Shown here: one piece after another, positions 1 through 9,459 of the stretch | Numbering within the stretch: the stretch's first letter is position 1 | Layout of the letters: each line of letters opens with the position of its first letter | Source of the DNA: Symbiodinium natans | Lineage: Eukaryota; Sar; Dinophyceae; Suessiales; Symbiodiniaceae | Direction: 5' to 3' | DNA: 34,919 nucleotides | NCBI GenBank assembly: GCA_905221605.1 | Contig: CAJNDS010000672.1 | Location: 57,501-92,419, forward strand | The notes under the pieces: generated by a model | Seen by the model: the letters and a program-made list of their open reading frames with translations, nothing else | Told to the model about the DNA's origin: nothing | The model's database searches: none | Position numbers and translations under genes: made by a program

Positions 1-128
1 GACCCCCTTTGCGCGCCAATCCCGGCAACCTTTGCCCCTTAAAGCCCTAAAACCTGAAACATCAAGCCCCAGACCCTACATACCTTGGCATTGAGTGGAG
101 AGGCTAATCTCCGAAACATGCTTCGGAG

Positions 129-207
129 GTCCTGCTTCAGACTGATGGAACACTCACCACGAGGGCATATGTTCACGAGTACAACGCCGGCTCATGGCAG
201 GAGGTCG
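129..207 (+). CDS. Exon of possible FG-GAP/beta-propeller protein (repeat fragment)
   Basis: An AG precedes GTC at 129. The frame reads VLLQTDGTLTTRAYVHEYNA then GSWQEVG, with mostly G/C third positions. It closes either at GTC (204) or, keeping the W-x-x-VG ending, at a GC donor at 208. The pattern 'V-x-Y...GSW-x-x-VG' resembles the blade ends of FG-GAP-like beta-propeller repeats. That assignment is inferred from pattern memory. This exon probably belongs with the exons at 812 and 1564, since all are on the + strand and show complementary parts of the same kind of repeat. The start codon is not visible and the gene probably begins upstream of the window. Confidence 0.4.
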
Positions 208-811
208 GCTGAAGCACAAAGAAGTCGCGGCGGGTTTACGAGTTTTTCAGGTTTAAAGTCCGAAAGCTTGTTTCTCCCAGAAAGGGAAGACCCAGATCGA
301 AGAACACTTTGTGCGACTACTGGAGATGCTCCCGTCTGCTGTGAACATATGCTGTGAACATATGCACGACAGTGCTGCCAGGGGGGAAGAGCAGCTACAG
401 ATGAAAAGTGCCAACCCCTGGCTCTCCAGTCTATGCATCATGCATGAATTGACCTGTCTTTGTCCTTCGTCTCGAGTCCGAGGCAGGGCCATTCGAAAGC
501 CCTGGGTTGAAGTTTAGGGTGTGCAGGCTGAACTACAACCTTTGTTACAGCTACGAAAACAAAAGAGGCTCTGGACGATGCTGTGCAGGCATCTACCCAG
601 ATTCGAATCCTACCCCAAAGCCCAGGCCTGTGAGAGACAACCTCGGCACTGCAGCAGAATTACCACCGGAGAGTCGTTTTCTTGGTCTTGGTCGTGGTAA
701 TCATGACAGCAGCCGTCACGTAGCAATAAGAGGCTCGTGACGTCTCGTGAACATCGAAATACTGACGGTCACAATCCCACCAAGAGCGCACAGAAGTTCA
801 TCTTGAGACAG

Positions 812-888
812 GTCTACAGCCAAGTGGTCGGCGATCCGAACGCAAGCGCCAACGAGATCCGGGATGCAGATATCTCCAGCACTGGCAA
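812..888 (+). CDS. Exon of possible FG-GAP/beta-propeller protein (second fragment)
   Basis: After CAG at 809-811 the frame reads VYSQVVGDPNASANEIRDAD followed by ISSTGKA, then stays open as VVAVESLSS to about 905. Third positions are strongly C/G (TAC AGC CAA GTG GTC GGC GAT CCG AAC), unlike the flanks. 'QVVGDP...ADISSTGKAVVAVE' has the cadence of an FG-GAP-type strand pair (W-x-qVG ... iS-x-dG-x-x-vav). The donor is not clear; GTAGTAGC at 889 is one option. The frame is also open upstream to about 737 (TDGHNPTKSAQKFILRQ), so the exon may start earlier. Confidence 0.4.
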
Positions 889-1428
889 GGCAGTAGTAGC
901 TGTTGAATCTCTCTCCAGTCTTAAGCAGGCTTTTTGGGGGTCAAGACACGCAGGGGCCCATTCTGCAAAAGAGCCGCAGGAACGTGGCACTCGGGGAAGG
1001 GGGGGATGGGGGGCTCAGGCTACAGATCACAGGAACGCAGGACTGCAGGATTTGCGATCTGCAAGCTGAAGAGCTCGAAAAGAAACGCTCAGAAAACACT
1101 GGGGAACACGGTTTTTTCATAAACACGGAACCCCGAAACGAATTTCGCTACGGGGCATCCTGGGGCTTGGTGTGAGTACCATTAGAGTAGGGATCAAAGG
1201 AAACCAGACCCCAGAACTCACAGGGGTCATAGTTATAGGGGTTATGGGGATTGTGAGGGGATGTGATTTCTAGTGATACCCATAGCTGGGGCACGAGTTG
1301 CTTGGATTCTTCAAAAAAGACGTGTGTAGTCCAAAGACCAAAATCACAGCCAAGGGATGACTTTCCCGGAATGCAATCTTATCTCACGGAAACTTCTCCT
1401 GGTCTTGTCTGCCGGGGGTGCAGCTTAT

Positions 1429-1556
1429 ACATATATATATATATATATTTTTTTTTGTTATTTATTCATGTATATTTATCTATCAATTTACTTATGTATG
1501 TATTTATTTATTGGTTTATTGATTTATTGATTCATTATTTGTTATATGATATTCTC
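1429..1556. repeat. AT-rich (TA)n / TTTA-rich tract
   Basis: A (TA)n run of about 20 bases is followed by T-rich TTTAT/TTGATTTAT repeats. It stands out from the GC-rich surroundings and ends directly at the pyrimidine stretch before the splice-like AG at 1562-1563. It is probably intronic. Confidence 0.7.
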
Positions 1557-1563
1557 GTCCCAG

Positions 1564-1824
1564 AGTAGGTCTTCCATTGATCTCCAAGGACAGCTCCGGC
1601 TTACGACGAATCGTGAGCTTCTTCGAGAGAAGCCTTGAGAATCTTTGGGGGCCAACGCAAACATTGGTCTTCAACAACGCCAGGGCAGACTCGGCTGTGG
1701 GCATCTCCGCGACAGCCGTTCTCGTGACTGGCTTTGAGGCTGATGGTGGTGGCCCTTTTAACTTCACTGCCACCGGCAGGATCCAAGGCTGCAACACAAC
1801 TGAAACAACGACTCCGACGCCTCC
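1564..1824 (+). CDS. Exon of possible FG-GAP/beta-propeller protein with Thr/Pro-rich tail
   Basis: A pyrimidine-containing tract ending in TCCCAG precedes 1564. The frame opens VGLPLISKDSSGLRRIVSFF and continues through LWGPTQTLVFNNARADSAVG, ISATAVLVTGFEADGGG and FNFTATGRIQGCNTTETTTPTPP. Codons end mainly in C or G. 'R-I-V-S-F-F-x-R...LW-x-x-TQ-x-L...SAVGISATAVLVTG' matches the usual order of an FG-GAP repeat: aromatic strand, W, then G-x-S-V-a-x-s...lV-x-G. The Thr/Pro-rich end could be a linker to a membrane anchor, but none is seen. It may close at GTACGG (1825). A second coding-looking frame (DILGATDGHTARSG... to a stop at about 1948) follows in a different phase. Confidence 0.45.
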
Positions 1825-1949
1825 GTACGGGTACTCGTACTCGTACTACTCACGACATTCTCGGCGCCACCGACGGGCACACTGCCCGAAGTGGTGTGCT
1901 GGAATCCATTGGTGGGACTGGAGATGCAGGCACTGCAGGTTTTAGTGTT

Positions 1950-2460
1950 TGAGCCTTGCTGGCATCAGCATGATGCCGACGTGGAGACTTTGTGCCACGG
2001 TCCCATGGGCCTTCAGACAGCAGATCATGTCAGATGAGTCTAGTACGTTTCGTATTACAACGCTCTGCATAGGTTCAGAGCCTGGGGCTTGGAGGTGACG
2101 TAACTCAGACTCCCAAGCCCTCACCCTGCCAAGAATTCGACATGCCGGCTGGGGCGTTGCGAGCGCTCAATAAGAGCCTTGCAAGGATCGGCTGTACCCG
2201 AAGCCCCACAGCAGGATCAACTGCCACGTAGGCCTGACATGATTCCTGCCCCCTTCTTGGAAAAGGAAGACGTGGGACTGGCCTGCGTGCAAGCTCACTC
2301 GTAAGCCATAGACGGTTTACGCAGCTTGAGTAGAGGACCTATGGTCAGGATGCCAGTAGGCCAATTAGCGCTCATGACATCCGGCAACAGCAATATACAT
2401 GCTTTGTGTGGTCGGGCATTGGGGTAACAGATAGGGTCGGGAAACTCAGGTCTCGGATGC
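1950..2460. other. No recognised gene
   Basis: Short coding-looking stretches occur here, for example a frame at about 1970-2097 reading IMSDESSTFRITTLCIGSEP. None has a clear splice-site pair or a family I recognise. Confidence 0.4.
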
Positions 2461-2540
2461 TCCGATTGGGGAGGGGGGGAGGGAGGGGAGGGGGGCAGAG
2501 GGGGTGGGGGAGGGGGTGGGTGGGGGAGGGGGAGTGGGGA
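2461..2540 (+). repeat. G-rich block with G-quadruplex potential
   Basis: This is an almost pure purine stretch of GGGGAGG, GGGTGGG and GGGGGA units with many runs of four or more G on the + strand. It could fold into G-quadruplexes as DNA or RNA. The C-rich complement produces spurious proline-rich frames on the other strand. Confidence 0.8.
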
Positions 2541-4150
2541 CACCCCAAAATCCTACATAAAGCCCCTAAAACTAATGACCCGCAACGACACTAAAGGAGG
2601 GTGGAGGGTGGGAGCCAGACGTGAACATGGGAAGTTGGTCGCGTAGCATGTTGCCTGCAGGGTGTAGGTTGCGAAGGCCCCTGTGTATGCTTGTAGGCAG
2701 TTGCAGGTGCAAATTTTGGACAGCCATGGTACATGTTCACTGCGCAAGACTTTGAAACGGCAAAGGCGTTGACAATCACAGCAAACCTGCACTGTTAGGG
2801 TCGCGCGACCCTATAGGGTTCCTGACATTCGGGTTTGGAGCTTCAGACTTCTATTCAAGCTTCAACATCGATCTGCGCCCAACGCCGCGAATTCTCCTAA
2901 GCCAAGCCATATATTATTCGCGGGCTTCCTGGCAGCTTTGCGAACACTTCATGGCAGTCAAAGCCTGCTCCTGCAGTAGTCATTGTATTTTGCACGAGAG
3001 GTTTTCGGAGTTGGTTTTTGTTGCAAACGCTTGGTCGAACCCCACCTGGTAACAACTCAATAAGGGGTTTATGGCCAAACGCCCTGGCCAAAATCATCAA
3101 AAAGCAGTCCATTTGGGTTGTTTTTTGGTTACGCCGGCGTAAGAACTCTCCGCAGGCACGAGCACAATAAACTGCAAGACACCACCACAAGAAAAGAGAG
3201 AGAGCGAAAATAGCAGTCGCTCTCTGTTCGGGATTTCGGGACCTCTGGAAGATAATTTCGGGCTTCCGAGATTTTAGCCGCTCCATGTCTGATAGCGGGG
3301 GGAACACCAACATGGGGATGCTGAGGCACAAGAACACGCCACCATAAACTCGCCACACTCTGTTGCAAGATTTGGCTTTTCGAGCTGCGCGTGATAACCC
3401 CATGATGTTACGATCTGAAACCGCCTGACAATCAGTAGTTCGACATGCAACAACCATCCCATGCTCAAGAGAGCTTCAGCCGGAGTTTAGATTTCAGTGG
3501 AGGTTTGGGGTGTGGGACTTGCGGTACTTCAGCTGATGCACACACACACACACAACCTTTCGAAGCTGGGACTGGCAGGCCCAGCCACGGGAGGTGTCTG
3601 CGTTGGGGCGGCGTTTTCGAGTGCCTTGTTCCGCATGCCTGAGAGCAGTTCCTGAAAAAGGATTGGAGGCTTTGGTAGGTTGAGGATCGTGCGAAATACG
3701 GGTGTTGCAGTTTTGGGCTGACTTCTGCGTCTTTCATTGTTGCGCACGCACTCTCATGTTGAAGGTATGGCGAAGGGCTTGTTGAGGCCTCGTGGGTTCG
3801 AGGGCGCGGGCAGGAATATGTGGGCCCAACATTCTGCATCAAAGACAAGTGCTCAGAAACCCAGACTGAGGTGTTGCTTGGGGATTCTTGCAAGGGCTCC
3901 TGGCTACAACTTTTGCACATCGGGGAACATCCCCCCAGCCCCCTGAAGTAGCAAAAGCCTGCGGTTTGAAAGGAGAATGCCGTTCGTTGCACCGTTCAGT
4001 TCAGTGGGCGGGGCTCGATAGAATCCCACAGCATCAGGCAGTCACCAAGACCAAGGCAGTTTGAGTCTGATAGATGCAGGCATGAACCTCCACAACAAGA
4101 AGCAGAAGGCAAAACGGAGCACGCTGAGAAACAAGCCTATAGACCTCTCC
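2541..4150. other. No recognised gene
   Basis: Long minus-strand frames (2897-3457 and 3465-3992) exist but have no recognisable motif. Their length is compatible with chance at this base composition. A short (CA)n run lies at 3538-3556. Nothing else is supported. Confidence 0.4.
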
Positions 4151-4185
4151 AACAGACATGTGTGTGCTTGCCGCCGCCGCTGCCG

Positions 4186-4302
<117 letters not shown>

Positions 4303-4309
4303 TGCAACA

Positions 4310-5120
4310 AGCGAAGGACCAAACAGTCAAATTACGCAAAAGACTTGTGAGGCTGAAGAATGGTTTCCTGGCCTCTACACCAACCAACAGCCTATCTCTG
4401 CCTCTTCCAACGGCCTGAATCAATGTCGATTGCTTCTGCAACACACAAGTGCGTGAGACAACGCCGGACAAAAAACGAAGCGAACCCGTTTGCTTGGTTG
4501 AAACAAATTTTCCTGGCTTTCGGCGAGAAAAACGTGTGTCGTTGAAGCAAGGCTTTCAAATTACGCAAAAAAGACTAGTCTGAAGAATGCGATTCCTGGC
4601 TGCTGCAACACACATCTGCATTTGCACTGCAACCTACATACACAATCGCAGAATTCAAAACAAATACTGCTACTCATGCTGCAAGACACATGCATATTGC
4701 CACACCTGCATTCCACATGAAAGCTTGACATCAAAGACCTAAAAAAGTTTGCTCGCCTGAGCTGGGCTTGCTGCCATGGCACACATGTGTAACCGCGTAG
4801 CCCAGCATCATTTTGATACCTGGCATTCTCTTAGCCTGACACTTTTGCGAACCATCGCTACCAAGTCTTCCTGCCGTCCATCTCCATCTGCAACATACAT
4901 GTGCATCTCACAGTCAGATCGCCCTTGAACAGCTGAACATCCAAGTCTGTCGAAATTTGTTTGGCTGAACCACGTCCTAGCTTCTGCAACTAGCACCCGC
5001 TACACCAATATTACGACATTAACACTCGACAATTCGAACGTCGGGCGCTGAAATTTCCTGTTGGGCCGCACCAGGGCTTGCTGCAAGACACATGTCTGGT
5101 CTCACTGCAACATATGATAA
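4310..5120. repeat. Field of degenerate repeats
   Basis: A motif like TCAAATTACGCAAAAGACT ... GAAGAATG ... TTCCTGGC occurs at about 4327-4372 and again at about 4557-4600. Variants of CTGCAACACACATGTGCAT recur at about 4437, 4604, 4688, 4890 and 5085. The copies are diverged and unevenly spaced. No coding exon was recognised. Confidence 0.5.
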
Positions 5121-5149
5121 CACCGAACAGCTTTGCACCCAAACTCTGT

Positions 5150-5190
5150 GAAGACCCTAATAAACCCTAAACCCTCAACCCGAATAAATC
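5150..5190 (-). repeat. Telomere-like block, C-strand (CCCTAAA variants)
   Basis: Degenerate CCCTAAA units lie on the + strand just upstream of the exon at 5209, where they would form the pyrimidine-rich end of the preceding intron. Confidence 0.85.
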
Positions 5191-5208
5191 CATCTTCCTA
5201 TCCCCAAG

Positions 5209-5289
5209 GAAGCATTCCTGGAGCCGGGAGCCGGGAGGGCACCGCTCGCAGCCTTCCGCGATTTCCAAGACCGGGGCCCAAAGGCGCTT
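5209..5289 (+). CDS. Unassigned internal exon between telomere-like blocks
   Basis: CCTATCCCCAAG precedes 5209. The frame reads EAFLEPGAGRAPLAAFRDFQ then DRGPKAL (27 codons, phase 0 to phase 0) and closes at GTGTTG. Third positions are strongly G/C. C-strand telomere-like repeat ends about 20 bases upstream and G-strand repeat (GGTTTAGGG) starts about 10 bases after the donor. The family is not recognised. I infer it is one exon of a gene whose next intron contains the 5.9-8.6 kb foldback element. Confidence 0.5.
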
Positions 5290-5296
5290 GTGTTGT

Positions 5297-5368
5297 CTTT
5301 GGGTTTAGGGTTGTTTAGGGATTAGGGTTTAGGGTTTAGGGTTTAAGGCATTTAGGGTTTAAGGCAGG
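5297..5368 (+). repeat. Telomere-like block, G-strand (TTTAGGG variants)
   Basis: Perfect and degenerate TTTAGGG units lie within the first bases of the intron predicted to follow the exon at 5209-5289. Confidence 0.9.
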
Positions 5369-5369
5369 G

Positions 5370-5930
5370 TTTCCAAGAACGCTAAGGTTGGGATGGCTGA
5401 GGGTCTGGGATTTTAATGGTGAATGAAGGTTGCGGACTCGGGGTTTGGGATGACTTCACCGCGGTGAGAGATGTTTAGGCTGAAGGACGTGTAGCACTGT
5501 GACATCTTGGAGAAATGAAGATGCAAACGTGCACTGTCACCCGGGCGATCAGAAAGGAACATCGTTTTTGGTTTTATTCGAACGGGGTTGCTGGTCACGG
5601 CACCCGAAACCCGAAACCTTAAGCCCTTGGACTTCACGAGGCTATCATGCGCACGGGACAGACCCATCAGTTTCCTTACTTTACCTCGAACATATTGAGA
5701 GCTCATAGTGCAAGGGCTGCTTGAGGAAAGAAGGTTAAAGCCCTCCAAGTCATCTCCAAGCCCTGAAACCCCAGAACCCCCAAAACTCAAGTTCCGCAAA
5801 GCCTGCAAAAAGGTGGCCCCGCTGCTCCGCCGCTTGAGGCTGCAGCGTGTGCAGAGCTAAGGGCACAAAAAGAAGAGCACCCAGTTCAAGGTTCAGTGGA
5901 CACGCCTAGATTGTTGAAGCCTACAAGCAT
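5370..5930. other. No recognised gene
   Basis: A 131-codon minus-strand frame (5413-5808) has no motif and includes telomere-like DNA read in reverse. I treat this stretch as intronic or intergenic. Confidence 0.4.
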
Positions 5931-6085
5931 GCTTATTTATCTTATATATATATATATATCTAGATTTATCGATTTTTGTATTTTTAGATTGATATTTATA
6001 TTTAGATTTTTTCATTTTTATTTTTATGTTATTCTATTTCTATTTTAATTTCAATGTCAATTTCAATTTCCATTTCTGTTGCTCA

Positions 6086-6630
6086 CCCCCCCCCCAATGG
6101 ACCAACCGCGAAATGGAAAAGAAGTCCAAGAATCCAAAAATCCAAAGTTCCCCGGACAATCTCCCAGGAAACTTTGGATTTTTGGATTTTTGGATTATTG
6201 GATTTTGTGCTTTGTTATGCTTGTTTATGCTTTTTGTGCTTTTTCGTGCTTTTTTTGTACTTTTTGTACTTTTTTGCACTTTTTGCACTTTTTTGCACTT
6301 TTTGCACTTTTTTTGCACTTTTGGCACATTTTTGCACTTTTTGCACTTTTTTGCACTTTTTGCACTTTTTTGCACTTTTGTCTAATTTCACAACATTTTT
6401 GCAAATATTTGTCCTTTTGAATGTGCTTTTCCAATCCAAAAGTCCAAAAATCCAAAAATCCAAAAACCCAAAAACCCAAAAATCCAAAAATCCAAAGTTC
6501 TCCGGACAATCTCCCAGGAAACTTTGGATTTTTGGATTTTTGGATTTTTGGATATTGAAGACTTTTCACATTCGAGGTTCTCCTTTTTTTGACTTATAAG
6601 AGGGCGGCCATTCACATGTACCCTTGTCAG
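6086..6630 (+). repeat. Left inverted arm of foldback element
   Basis: From outside in, this arm holds a C-run with AATGGACCAACC, an ATCCAAAA array, a 36-base box (6142-6177), a long TTTTTGCAC array (about 6230-6375), a second box copy (6492-6527), TTTTTGGA units and the GAGGGCGGCCATT end. It is an imperfect inverse of 7874-8468. Confidence 0.8.
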
Positions 6631-6672
6631 AATTTCAAAAACATCCAAACGACTCAAAACGTGAATGAAAGT

Positions 6673-6749
6673 CCCAAGTAGCCTGCTCAAAGAGCCAATA
6701 AGATGTTGAAATATCCTGCTCAAAAAGCGATTAGAAGCGTTCAAGAATG
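6673..6749 (+). repeat. Internal inverted repeat, left copy
   Basis: CCCAAGTAGCCTGCTCAAAG ... AAATATCCTGCTCAAA ... GAAGCGTTCAAGA matches the reverse complement of 7317-7401 with a few differences. Confidence 0.8.
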
Positions 6750-6760
6750 TAGTAGGGCAA

Positions 6761-7143
6761 AAAACTAAAGCACTCGTATCACAAAGTAAGGGCTTTCATA
6801 AGAGATAACCTTTTCTAAACAGTAGGTACTAGGATCCCAGAATGGTTCTTATTGAAGAAATGATAATTCAGCTTCTTTCAGATGCACAAAATTAGATATT
6901 GGCAAATATAGGCTTTCTTTGTTAAAGCCTCCTTAGCAAAGGCCTGTGCATAACACATGTACGTGTTTTTCTCAGCGATTTGAAAAACTAAGACTTTACG
7001 TGGTTCTCATATACGGAAACAGTATAATCAAAACCTTCTAGAATATGCCATTTAATATCCTGTGAATTTAATGTTCACGTTTCGAGTAGGACGCCATTGA
7101 AACTCTGATAAGGGTACCTTTGAAGGGCCGCCCTCTTATATAC
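6761..7143 (+). repeat. Direct repeat copy 1 in element core
   Basis: It shares long identical words with 7523-7913, including GGTACTAGGATCCCAGAATG, ATGATAATTCAGCTTCTTT and ATATTGGCAAATAT, and ends in GGCCGCCCTCTTATA. The copies are clearly diverged by substitutions and small indels. Confidence 0.85.
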
Positions 7144-7316
7144 ACGAGATACTTACAGGGGCTCCATATGCAAGATTAAATAAGAGTTCAACCGAACCTC
7201 ATAGCATGAAATGCGCGCCCTGGAAATGAATGCACACTTCACTTCCATACAGGAAGTCCCTGACCCTCGAGTGGACAGTGCACTAGCCGTATATTGGGCC
7301 TAAGCCCTATTACTGT

Positions 7317-7401
7317 CTTGAACGCTTCTGTTCAGCCTCTTGTTGGCTGTTTGAGTAGGATATTTCGAAATCTCATTGGCTTTGTGAGCAGGCTACTTAG
7401 G
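7317..7401 (-). repeat. Internal inverted repeat, right copy
   Basis: This is the inverse of 6673-6749 (CTTGAACGCTTCTG ... GAGCAGGCTACTTAGG). With the outer arms it forms a second stem inside the element. Confidence 0.8.
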
Positions 7402-7522
7402 ATTTAATCGATACAGTCTTCAATCGAGTACTTAGTTAAGACGTTAATCAGATTCGAGCAGGGTTTACTGCAATAATCACAGGTGGGCAACTCAATATTA
7501 AGAGCCTGAATTAAAGGATCAG

Positions 7523-7913
7523 AAAACTAAAACACTCGTTATCGCAAAGTCAGGGTGTTCATGACATATAACCTTTCTTAAACAGCAGGTACTAGGATCC
7601 CAGAATGGTTGTTCTTGGAAAAAATGATAATTCAGCTTCTTTTATATGCACAAAAGTAGATATTGGCAAATATGGGCTTTCTCTGCTAAAGCCTGCTTAG
7701 CAAAGCCCTGTGCATAACACACGTACGTGTTTACCTCAGTGATTTGAAAAGTAAGAATTGACATGGTTCTCAAATTCAGAAACTGTAGAATCAAAACCAT
7801 CTAGGATATGCCATTTAATGATATCCTGTGAATTTAGTGCTTATGTTTCGAGTACTTAAGATGCAATTGAAACTCTGATAAGGGTGCATTTGAATGGCCG
7901 CCCTCTCATAAGT
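7523..7913 (+). repeat. Direct repeat copy 2 in element core, overlapping right arm
   Basis: This is the second copy of 6761-7143. Its last 40 bases (TGATAAGGGTGC ... GCCGCCCTCTCATAAG) also form the inner end of the right inverted arm, so direct and inverted repeats share sequence. Confidence 0.85.
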
Positions 7914-8468
7914 CAAAAAAAGGAGAACCTCGAATGTGAAATGTCTTCAAAATCCAAAAATCCAAAAATCCAAAAATCCAAAAATCCAAAAATCCAAAAA
8001 TCCAAAAATCCAAAGTTTCCTGGGAGATTGTCCGGAGAACTTTGGATTTTTGGATTTTTGGATTTTTGGATTTTTGGATTTTTGGATTTTTGGATTTTTG
8101 GATTTTTGGATTTTTGGGTTTTTGGATTTTTGGATTTTTGGACTTTTGGATTGGAAAAGCACATTCAAAAGGACAAATATTTGCAAAAATGTTGTGAAAT
8201 TAGACAAAAGTGCAAGAAAGTGGCAAAAGTGCAAAAAAGTGCAAAAAGTGCAAAAAAAGTGCAAAAAGTGCAACAAAAAGCAGAAAAAACACAAAAGAAT
8301 AAAAAAAACACACAAAAATGCACGAAAAACAACACAAAAAAAGCACAGGAAGCACAAAAAGCATAAAGAAGTAGACAGGGAAAGCATGGCAGGCTGCAGT
8401 GTCTGGAGAACCTTATACATGCCGATGTGGGTCCATTAGGGTTGGAGGTTGGTCCATTGGGGGGGGGG
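7874..8468 (-). repeat. Right inverted arm of foldback element
   Basis: This is the inverse of the left arm but with one copy of the 36-base box (8010-8045). The box is flanked by a long ATCCAAAA array (about 7950-8009) and a TTTTTGGA array (8046-8150), followed by AAAAGTGCA units (8185-8370). The two 8-base arrays are complementary, so this arm can also fold on itself. Open frames with WIFGFLDF-like or QKSKNPKI-like repeats are products of these arrays and are not genes. Confidence 0.8.
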
Positions 8469-8786
8469 CGACCTTATGTTTATATTTATATTTATATTTG
8501 TATTTCTATTGTTTATTTGCTTATAAACATATGAACTTGCCGTGGTTTTTTATTCATATATGCTATGCTCTCTAGGTTTTTTGTTAAGTGAAGAATTGGC
8601 ATCATACATCAGCCGTGTAGCCTTCACTGCTTTCCAGTTTAGTTTCAATCTTGCTGAGGGCTTCGTTGGTCGGGCCTTAGGGGGTGCCGGGGTTTGAGCA
8701 GATGGAGTCGCTTTCTTCTGAAAACCAGCAGCTGCCAAAACCTCCACAAAAGTCTGCACGCCCAGGCATCTGCACCCGATTCTCGC

Positions 8787-8820
8787 TCAAAAAACCCTAA
8801 ACCCTAAACCCTAAACCCCA
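8787..8820 (-). repeat. Telomere-like block, C-strand
   Basis: Four near-perfect CCCTAAA units lie on the + strand, about 55 bases before the splice-like CAG that opens the exon at 8876. Confidence 0.9.
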
Positions 8821-8875
8821 ATCGTGGACTTCGGCCTCAAAACCGCCGTGCTGGCTCAAACCCGCATGGGGTCAG

Positions 8876-9040
8876 GCAATCGGTGCTGCCAGGGCTCTCA
8901 GCGAGCTTTGGGATTCGGGGTCACACGAGCTGGGAAGGTTCCTAAAGTTCGTGGTTTTGGGAGAAATCCGCGTGCTGCAGCATGACGCCTTTTGGTGTGC
9001 TGTCAGCCTTGAGGGTCACTTCATGCTTCACTTGAGGCTT
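8876..9040 (+). CDS. Unassigned probable exon
   Basis: After CAG at 8873-8875 the frame reads AIGAARALSELWDSGSHELG, RFLKFVVLGEIRVLQHDAFW and CAVSLEGHFML, with a stop at about 9043. The residue mix is protein-like and no methionine is present, as expected for an internal exon. The frame is also open upstream to the telomere-like block, so the start is uncertain; the donor is not identified. A competing minus-strand frame at 8550-8780 was judged ambiguous. Confidence 0.35.
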
Positions 9041-9345
9041 TAGGGTCCTATTGGGCCCGTAGTATGCTCCCTCGTACTTGCGTTAGGGTTGAGGCAGTTG
9101 GTACTGTATGTATTTATCGAAACAGAGTTCAACCTCGCGGAAGCACTAAACCCTGAACCCCTCTAACCATCAGCCCATCTACCACACACCCTTCAACCCC
9201 TCGGCATACGGTTCTCAGCTCTCGGTGACCCTCAAACAAGACAACCACGTTGGGTCTCGAGGCTGCTGCCGAGCAAGACGCATTCGCTGGAAAGCGTGGC
9301 TGATTGCTGCAATTCGATCTTGAGTCCAAGGCCAGCAGATGAGGG

Positions 9346-9386
9346 GTTGAACCCTAAGCCCCAAACCCTAAACCATAGACCCTAAG
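9346..9386 (-). repeat. Telomere-like block, C-strand, degenerate
   Basis: ACCCTAAGCCCCAAACCCTA with further variants ends directly at the AAGGAG that precedes the exon-like frame at 9390. A second degenerate C-strand patch lies at about 9146-9172. Confidence 0.8.
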
Positions 9387-9389
9387 GAG

Positions 9390-9455
9390 TCCAGTGTGAT
9401 CCGAGGGACGGAGAGTGAGAGCGTAGATGGGGTCGAAGATTCCTCCCCCCCCCCC
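9390..9455 (+). CDS. Unassigned small exon after telomere-like block
   Basis: After AG at 9388-9389 the frame reads SSVIRGTESESVDGVEDSSP and runs into a C-run (9446-9456). It is acidic and Ser-rich with protein-like codons. The end is uncertain because of the homopolymer. The AG comes straight after CCCTAA. Confidence 0.3.
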
Positions 9456-9459
9456 CAAA

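Larger units (their letters stand above)
5930..8590. mobile_element. AT-rich foldback element, non-autonomous
   Basis: A 2.6-kb island is far more AT-rich than its surroundings. Its two arms (6086-6630 and 7874-8468) are inverted copies of each other. Landmarks are the C-run plus AATGGACCAACC (6086-6107) against GGTTGGTCCATT plus G-run (8447-8468), and CTTATAAGAGGGCGGCCATT (6593-6612) against its inverse (7894-7913). A core of about 1.24 kb holds two direct repeats and another inverted pair. No frame longer than about 60 codons lies in the core, so it has no transposase of its own. Exact ends and target-site duplications were not found; AT-rich TTTATA-type DNA borders both sides. It probably sits in an intron between exons at 5.2 and 8.9 kb. 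Confidence 0.75.

Noticed and set aside
2897-3457. Minus-strand frame of 186 codons
   Set aside because: No motif and no codon bias. A frame of this length is not surprising in 35 kb at this base composition.
5150-5370. Possibility that the window is a chromosome end
   Set aside because: The telomere-like blocks are short, degenerate, in both orientations and spread over the whole window, so they are interstitial.
6026-8440. Open frames with WIFGFLDF or QKSKNPKI repeats
   Set aside because: They are translations of 8- and 9-base tandem arrays in the foldback element.
8550-8780. Minus-strand frame with a Pro/Lys-rich stretch and KLNWKAVKATRL, briefly read as a formin FH2 start
   Set aside because: A + frame over the same bases is equally protein-like and no further FH2 exon was found, so the identity is not supported.
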